A DNA stretch of 64,000 nucleotides from Callorhinus ursinus. Lineage: Eukaryota; Chordata; Mammalia; Carnivora; Otariidae. A program made the position numbers and the translations under genes. The notes under the pieces were generated by a model. It was not told the DNA's origin. It did no database searches and saw only the letters and a program-made list of their open reading frames with translations. The DNA is taken from NCBI RefSeq assembly GCF_003265705.1, contig NW_020312775.1, forward strand, positions 8,094,075 through 8,158,074, given 5' to 3'. This document shows positions 58,874 through 64,000 of the stretch, piece by piece (position 1 is the stretch's first letter; every line of letters starts with the position of its first letter).

Positions 58874-60633
58874 TAAATACAGGTAATGGGATTTTTCAAT
58901 TCTTGAAGAGGTCATTTTGATATTACTCATATCTAGGAACATCACATTCTAGGGAATAAAAATTTAAAATAGATTATCTTTAAATATCCTGTTTAAAGCA
59001 GAGCTGAATGCAAACTCTAATCCATGAAATCTTTTGAACCAGTCTAAATGATATTTCTGTTGAAAGCTACTGATACAAAAATACAGCTGGTTATAGGAAC
59101 AACTAGTCATAAAAAACTTCAAAATAATGGTGTTACATTTTTGTAATCAATTAAAAATACAAAAATGACAATAAAATTTTTAAAATCACTCTGAAATAAA
59201 AATGTCAAGAACAATAAAAAATGAAAACAACAACAACAAAAATTCTGGTATAAAAATTCAAAGGGATCATTAACTGTGATAAAATGGTCAATTCATTATT
59301 ACTATTTGAAAGATTGCTTTTATTCATATCTGTTGGGTGGTGAATTTCTGAGCCAATGATGTTAATAAAATGTATTTCCAAAACATTTCCTAATGCATAT
59401 TAATTTTTTTAAACTCTAATTACTAGTTTAATACAAATCAAATTGAGGAGTTAGGAGTGTTTCCTTTATAGTGTTTTTCTAAAGGAAATTTTAAAATATA
59501 TATTTAGGATTCTAACCTTACTTATTTTTCAGAGGCGTGAGAAACAGATGGACTCCTAGACATAAGTTAATTAATTTTCATATAGGTGATACACAGTGAG
59601 CTAAATCAGTTCTTAATATGTAACCTTTCAAATGATTAGCTTGACTCTGTATTCTAAGTTCATGATTTTCAGGCAGAAAAGGATATAAGCAGACTGCGAG
59701 TTTGTTCTCACACCATTTGAAGATAATGTAATTATGATGGCTATGTGTTGAATTAATAAACATATCAGACATGATAGACTCCTCATCCCCCAAAATAGTT
59801 ATATTTAGTTTCTATATGTTTACAATGTTTTGATTACTTGTAACTACACTTTCCCTTATAGATTTTAGTAAGCCTGTCAAAAATGGAGGGTTTGTTTGTA
59901 AGTCTTAAACTCAGATGAAATTCTGTTAAATCCTTCACGTTTCCCTTTTATCATACTGCTAATTCAATGATAGTATCATCACCTAGGAAAAATCATCCAC
60001 TTTTATAGGACAATTATCTAAAGGTCAGATATCTTTAATGGGAAGTGTCTATCTACAAACAAATTTTATAAATGAATTATTTCTACCACAGAAGACATCA
60101 GCAAAGCATATTCTTCAAATATGGAGACAGAGCTATAGGTATTAAAGAAAATGTGATGAAAATTCTTTTTTTTTCAGTTATATTCTGAGGAAGAGTGTTA
60201 GGAATCTTATACTTTTATTTCCAAAAGACAATATTATATAATACAAGGTGAAATTGTTCTTTTTTTCACATTTTCATCTTTAAATGAAAGATGGAAAGAA
60301 AGGGAAAAGAAAAAAAAAAGAAAAGAGGAAAGAAAAGAAAAAGTCTTCATCAGGTAAACCTGCATTTTGCAAACTCAGTAGAAGACTAAGCACAATGGGA
60401 TTCACTTATCTTTTAATTCTCAAGCATTCGTTCCTTATCAGCAAAGATTTCAAAATCAAGGCTATGAGAATAAAAAGATATATACTATCTTAATAGCCAG
60501 CACTATAAAACATATGTTATCATGCATTAGAGATAGGGTGCAAATTTGTAAACTTGACTCATTTTGTTTTCTCTACTGTATATAGTCTTGCCTCTGATTA
60601 ATGACAATGAACCACATATGACAAATTGTAATT
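58874..60633. other. unique AT-rich DNA, no gene seen
   Basis: About 1.8 kb without a recognised exon or dispersed repeat. The frame at 60284-60493 (+) starts in a lysine-coding A-rich tract and is not credible as a gene. Confidence 0.55.
60285..60345. repeat. A/G-rich low-complexity tract
   Basis: GAAAGATGGAAAGAAAGGGA followed by poly-A/AAAAG units. Confidence 0.9.
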
Positions 60634-60650
60634 TTATTATGTTGTATTTT

Positions 60651-60980
60651 TTAATTTAATTTTATTATGTTAGTCACCATACAGTACATCACTTGTTTTT
60701 GATGTAGTGATCCATGATTCATTGTTTTCATATAACACCCAGTGCTCCATGTAGTACGTGCCCTCCTTAATACCCACCACTGGGCTAACCCATCCCCCCA
60801 CCCCCCCAAACCCTTAGTTTATTTCTCAGAGTCCATAGTCTCTCATGGTTTGTCTCCCCCTCCGATTTACCCCCCTTCATTTTCCCCTTCCTTCTCCTAA
60901 TGTCCTCCATGCTATTCTTTATGTTCCACAAATAAGTGAAACCATATGATAATTGACTTTCTCTGCTTGATTTATTTCAC
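60651..60980 (-). mobile_element. L1: 330-bp L1 tail with perfect target duplication
   Basis: T-rich start, ACAGTACATCACTTGTTTTT, AACACCCAGTGCTCCATGTA, CACCCCCCCAAACCCTTAGT, ending at GATTTATTTCACTT. It covers the whole 3'UTR and the last codons of ORF2. Perfect 17-nt duplication TTATTATGTTGTATTTT (60634-60650 and 60981-60997). One of the younger insertions in the window. Confidence 0.95.
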
Positions 60981-60997
60981 TTATTATGTTGTATTTT

Positions 60998-63900
60998 CAG
61001 AATATTTGGAACAAATATTTTAAACCAGTCTTCCATGATAAAAATAACACAATTTGTTCCTCTGTGACTCTTAGATATATTTTCTAACATATTAATAATT
61101 ATAGATTTAAGATTAATTGCAGCACAGTTTGCAAATTACTTTTAGAGGAGAAATGTTGAATGTTCAACCACACAGCCAAGACAATTATAGCCACTGAGAA
61201 GACCAAACTACTTGAAATTAAACTGTTCTATCAGCAAGTTATCTCTTCCTCAGAAAGAGGAAGATTAATGCAATTAATCTTAATCAGAGGAATTAATTAA
61301 TGCAAAAACATTAAAATTATTATCACAAAAAATAAAAACTCTAAAATAAAATGAATGAACTGATCAACTGACACTGGACTTGCAAATTCTAGTCAAACAA
61401 CTGTACCAAACTACTGAATAAATATGTAAGCAATTCCCATGGGAAATTTTTTAATTTTTTGTATATATTATTTTTAACTGTTATTTCCACATTTAATATT
61501 TTTCTTCTAAATCTTATAGTCTGTCTGCATCCTCAGATAAAAATAGAACACAAAAGTTCAAAAATGGAATCAGAACAGAAATATGCATATTGACATGGAC
61601 TGTTAAAAATTCCACAGGAAGGCCTAAAATTTGGCAGAATGGCATTTAGAGGATATTTTCACAATGGGAAAAATCCTAAAGATGCTCACAGCACAATAAG
61701 TGCAAGTCTATTAATTTTAACCCTAGAAAGAAATCATTCATAACTGTTTTCCAAAGACATTAAAGCAGATGGTAAGTCTCATATTCTCACTGAAAGCATA
61801 TCTTTATGTTTCTATACAGACAGAAGATGCTAAAGCTGAAAGAATTTCTCTTTTGTTTAACAATCTACTAGAAGTTTTAATAAAACTTATTGTGGAGGGA
61901 GAAAAGTTATGTCACTTTTCAATTTTTCTTCCAAGTAAACAAACCAGAGTGTGATATTATCTGTCAATGAAGTTTATCAGGCAGTGATTCTCACAGGGCT
62001 ATGCACCACTAGGGGATTCAGAGAATCTGGGTAGTGAGAAGGTATCATTTGAAAGAACCCATCAGTTATCATGATCTGTGTCCCTGATAAGCACATTAAC
62101 ACCCACTCACCCTCCCTCAAAATCACTGATCTCTTTTCCCCCATAAGATATAGAATGCTACAAACAAGGCTTTGTGTATAAAAGCATCTAAAATTTAATC
62201 TATCCTAGCTTTTCATTAGCCAGGTGTGGGCTATTCTTTTAAAATTTCACTAGCTCCCTGATTTGTCTTTCAATGACCTGTTTTTATTCCTTAAGTGTAT
62301 ACATGGCAAATACTATTCACAGACAATAAGGTTATCTGTGATATTAATCATCACACTGCTATATGTGTGATCTGGGCAGGATGATTCTGTAGGAAGTTCT
62401 CTCCTTCTTGGGGCTTCTCAAGCTGTTTCTTTTTCATACACCAATTTTTACTTTCAGGTCTTATTTTGCTTCCTATAACCCCAGTAGATTCTTTTCAGAT
62501 ACTGTTGGATTTCTCATTGGTCAAGGTAAGCTGTGTTATATAGATGAAAGAGGAAAGCCACTTAGCATTCTGAATTATCTTCTGGATAAATGCAAAAGGT
62601 CATGTCACTGCCCACTGACAAGAAAATTATTTATTTTTGCTATAAGCTAACATTTTTATTTTTACTGAACAGTGTTGGACCAAAAGCAAATACAGTGTTG
62701 GGGCATTTAGAATATATTTGGTTAGACCCAGACATCTTCTGGTGCAGGACACATTCAATTCAATACCTTCCATAGAGTTGTGTCTGGGCCCTATGCAATG
62801 TTATATCCTCTTGTCTCATTGAAAGACAGAGTATCTGAGTCCTTCTTCTCCAGATTCACCCTACCATATGTGTTATGAAAGCTCTCTTGCCTCAGAAAAG
62901 AGAGTGAAATTATAAATAGCCATGTGCCTTGACAGCTGTGGCACAAGCTGGATTTATTTAATTCATTAATTACACCATCAAAGAAGCTAAAAGGCTAAAT
63001 TTTCAGATGGCACAACAGTACCAGCATGATCACTGAAACAAAATAAATAAGTAAACATGACACTTGTCAATGCTAAAAGAAAAGGAGAGGCATTTTTAAA
63101 AATAAATATAGAAGAAATAAAGACCATAGTGTGTTAGGTATTCAACCACCTGTACTGTGAATGGGAGAGGCCATATCATGATGTACAATAAAAGAGTTCT
63201 GTCTGGAATGTCAAAGGCAAAGGAAATAAAGAGGAACACCAGAAAAGCGAGACTATGATAACTGGTACATTTGCCTGCACATGGTCCTGCCTTCCTCCAT
63301 TATCTACAGACAGTAAAGTTGAGAAGGGAAAACTTCACTCTCACTTGGAAAGCTGGATGAGAGAATAATACTCAGCAGGGCAAACAGAAGTGAAAACACA
63401 GGTATGTGTACAAATTAATCCACTGCCACATCAAAGTTATGGACACAGATGCACACTTCAATTCATGTTAATAAAGGCTATCAGTTCCCAGAGAAAACTC
63501 ACTGTCACTTCCTTTACAATGTACCTACATGTTCTGCAAGACTTTTGTTATGATTCTGAAGGTAGCTCCTCTAAGAGATGTTGCTATACAATTTGCATAA
63601 CTGTATGAGAAATTGCAATGTCATTAGTAAATGCTTGAGGCTCATAAATAGTATTCTCCATATCATTTTTGGACTAAAAATCACATTTCAATAATATAGT
63701 TAAACACTCTAATAAGAAGCTCAATTTGATTACAATCATTAAAAGAATTGATTTCTTAGGACAGAAATGGACAAATGACAAAAGTCCTAAAACAAAGATA
63801 ACATTACTTTAGATTATGTATTTTTATGTCTCCATTATTTATGATATCATTGACTGAATTTTAAGTAGTTCACAGATTCTACTTATGACTATTCTTTGAA

Positions 63901-64000
63901 ATAAGTACTATAAATATGTCCATGAGTTTTCAGACAGGTATTTCCCATTTGAAAGGTGTTGGTAATGATAACAGTATTGATAATGATATAATTAACATAT
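60998..64000. other. unique AT-rich DNA, no gene established
   Basis: About 3 kb with no SINE, L1 or LTR recognised. Frames at 61769-61954, 62408-62650, 62590-62775 and 63390-63608 (+) are short, mutually unrelated and without a known domain or clear splice sites. A near-palindrome AGATTAATGCAATTAATCT lies at 61262-61280. A conserved non-coding element or an unrecognised exon cannot be excluded by eye. Confidence 0.5.

Noticed and set aside
60284..60493. 69-codon frame with a lysine-rich start resembling a nuclear signal
   Set aside because: The lysines come from an A/G-rich simple repeat; nothing else supports coding.
62408..62775. Two overlapping plus-strand frames in repeat-free DNA
   Set aside because: Short, in different frames, with no domain and no splice signals I could defend.

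Overview
The window is mammalian nuclear DNA and most likely comes from a caniform carnivore of the bear, seal or mustelid kind. The main evidence is about twenty copies of the carnivore tRNA-Lys-derived SINE (Can-SINE or SINEC: GCGCCTGGGTGGCTCAGT head, CT-rich body, AATAAA-type tail). LINE-1 elements of the carnivore type, two old MIR SINEs, two LTRs that look like class-I endogenous retrovirus LTRs, and AT-rich background DNA support this. I found no host protein-coding exon, tRNA, rRNA, CRISPR array or other cellular gene. Every long reading frame I could recognise belongs to a decayed L1 or is an antisense shadow of one. The exact species is not resolved.

Layout. 1-5.6 kb is mostly unique AT-rich DNA with two SINEs. 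5.6-17.4 kb is a layered nest. An old L1M-type LINE (+) is split by a nearly full-length younger L1 (7358-13482, 19-nt target-site duplication with one mismatch). It is also split by a SINE (13990-14373) that itself contains a second SINE (14036-14230), and by a third SINE (16890-17083). 17.4-21.2 kb is unique DNA with one SINE, a solo LTR (19754-20267, perfect 4-bp TTAT duplication) and microsatellites. 21.25-28.13 kb is a second full-length L1 (+) interrupted by two SINEs and a 131-bp L1 tail. 28.1-31.5 kb is unique DNA with SINEs, one of which carries a 103-bp L1 tail inside its own A-tail, and an old L1 3' end. 31.6-37.5 kb is an L1 cluster: an old 3' end (+), a 5'-truncated L1 (+), and two L1 5' halves (-) placed one after the other. 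37.5-43.5 kb is unique DNA with two SINEs, an L1 3' end (-) and a MIR. 43.55-49.15 kb is a full-length or nearly full-length L1 (-). 49.2-64 kb is mostly unique DNA with a twin-primed (5'-inverted) L1, an older LTR, short L1 tails, SINEs, a MIR, microsatellites and a small palindromic rearrangement.

Nothing here works as a gene set. The L1s would once have encoded ORF1p (RNA chaperone) and ORF2p (endonuclease and reverse transcriptase), the enzymes that also mobilise SINEs, but every copy is broken. The reverse-transcriptase active-site motif FADD is lost in three different ways in the three (near-)full-length elements.

Most worth checking: about 203 bp of unrelated, more GC-rich sequence sits inside the target-site duplication but upstream of the recognisable 5' end of the L1 at 7561. 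This is the expected form of an L1 5' transduction or template switch. Read on the minus strand, the piece looks like the start of a host coding exon with a splice acceptor. I found no convincing undescribed biological system. All family names come from pattern recognition, not database searches.
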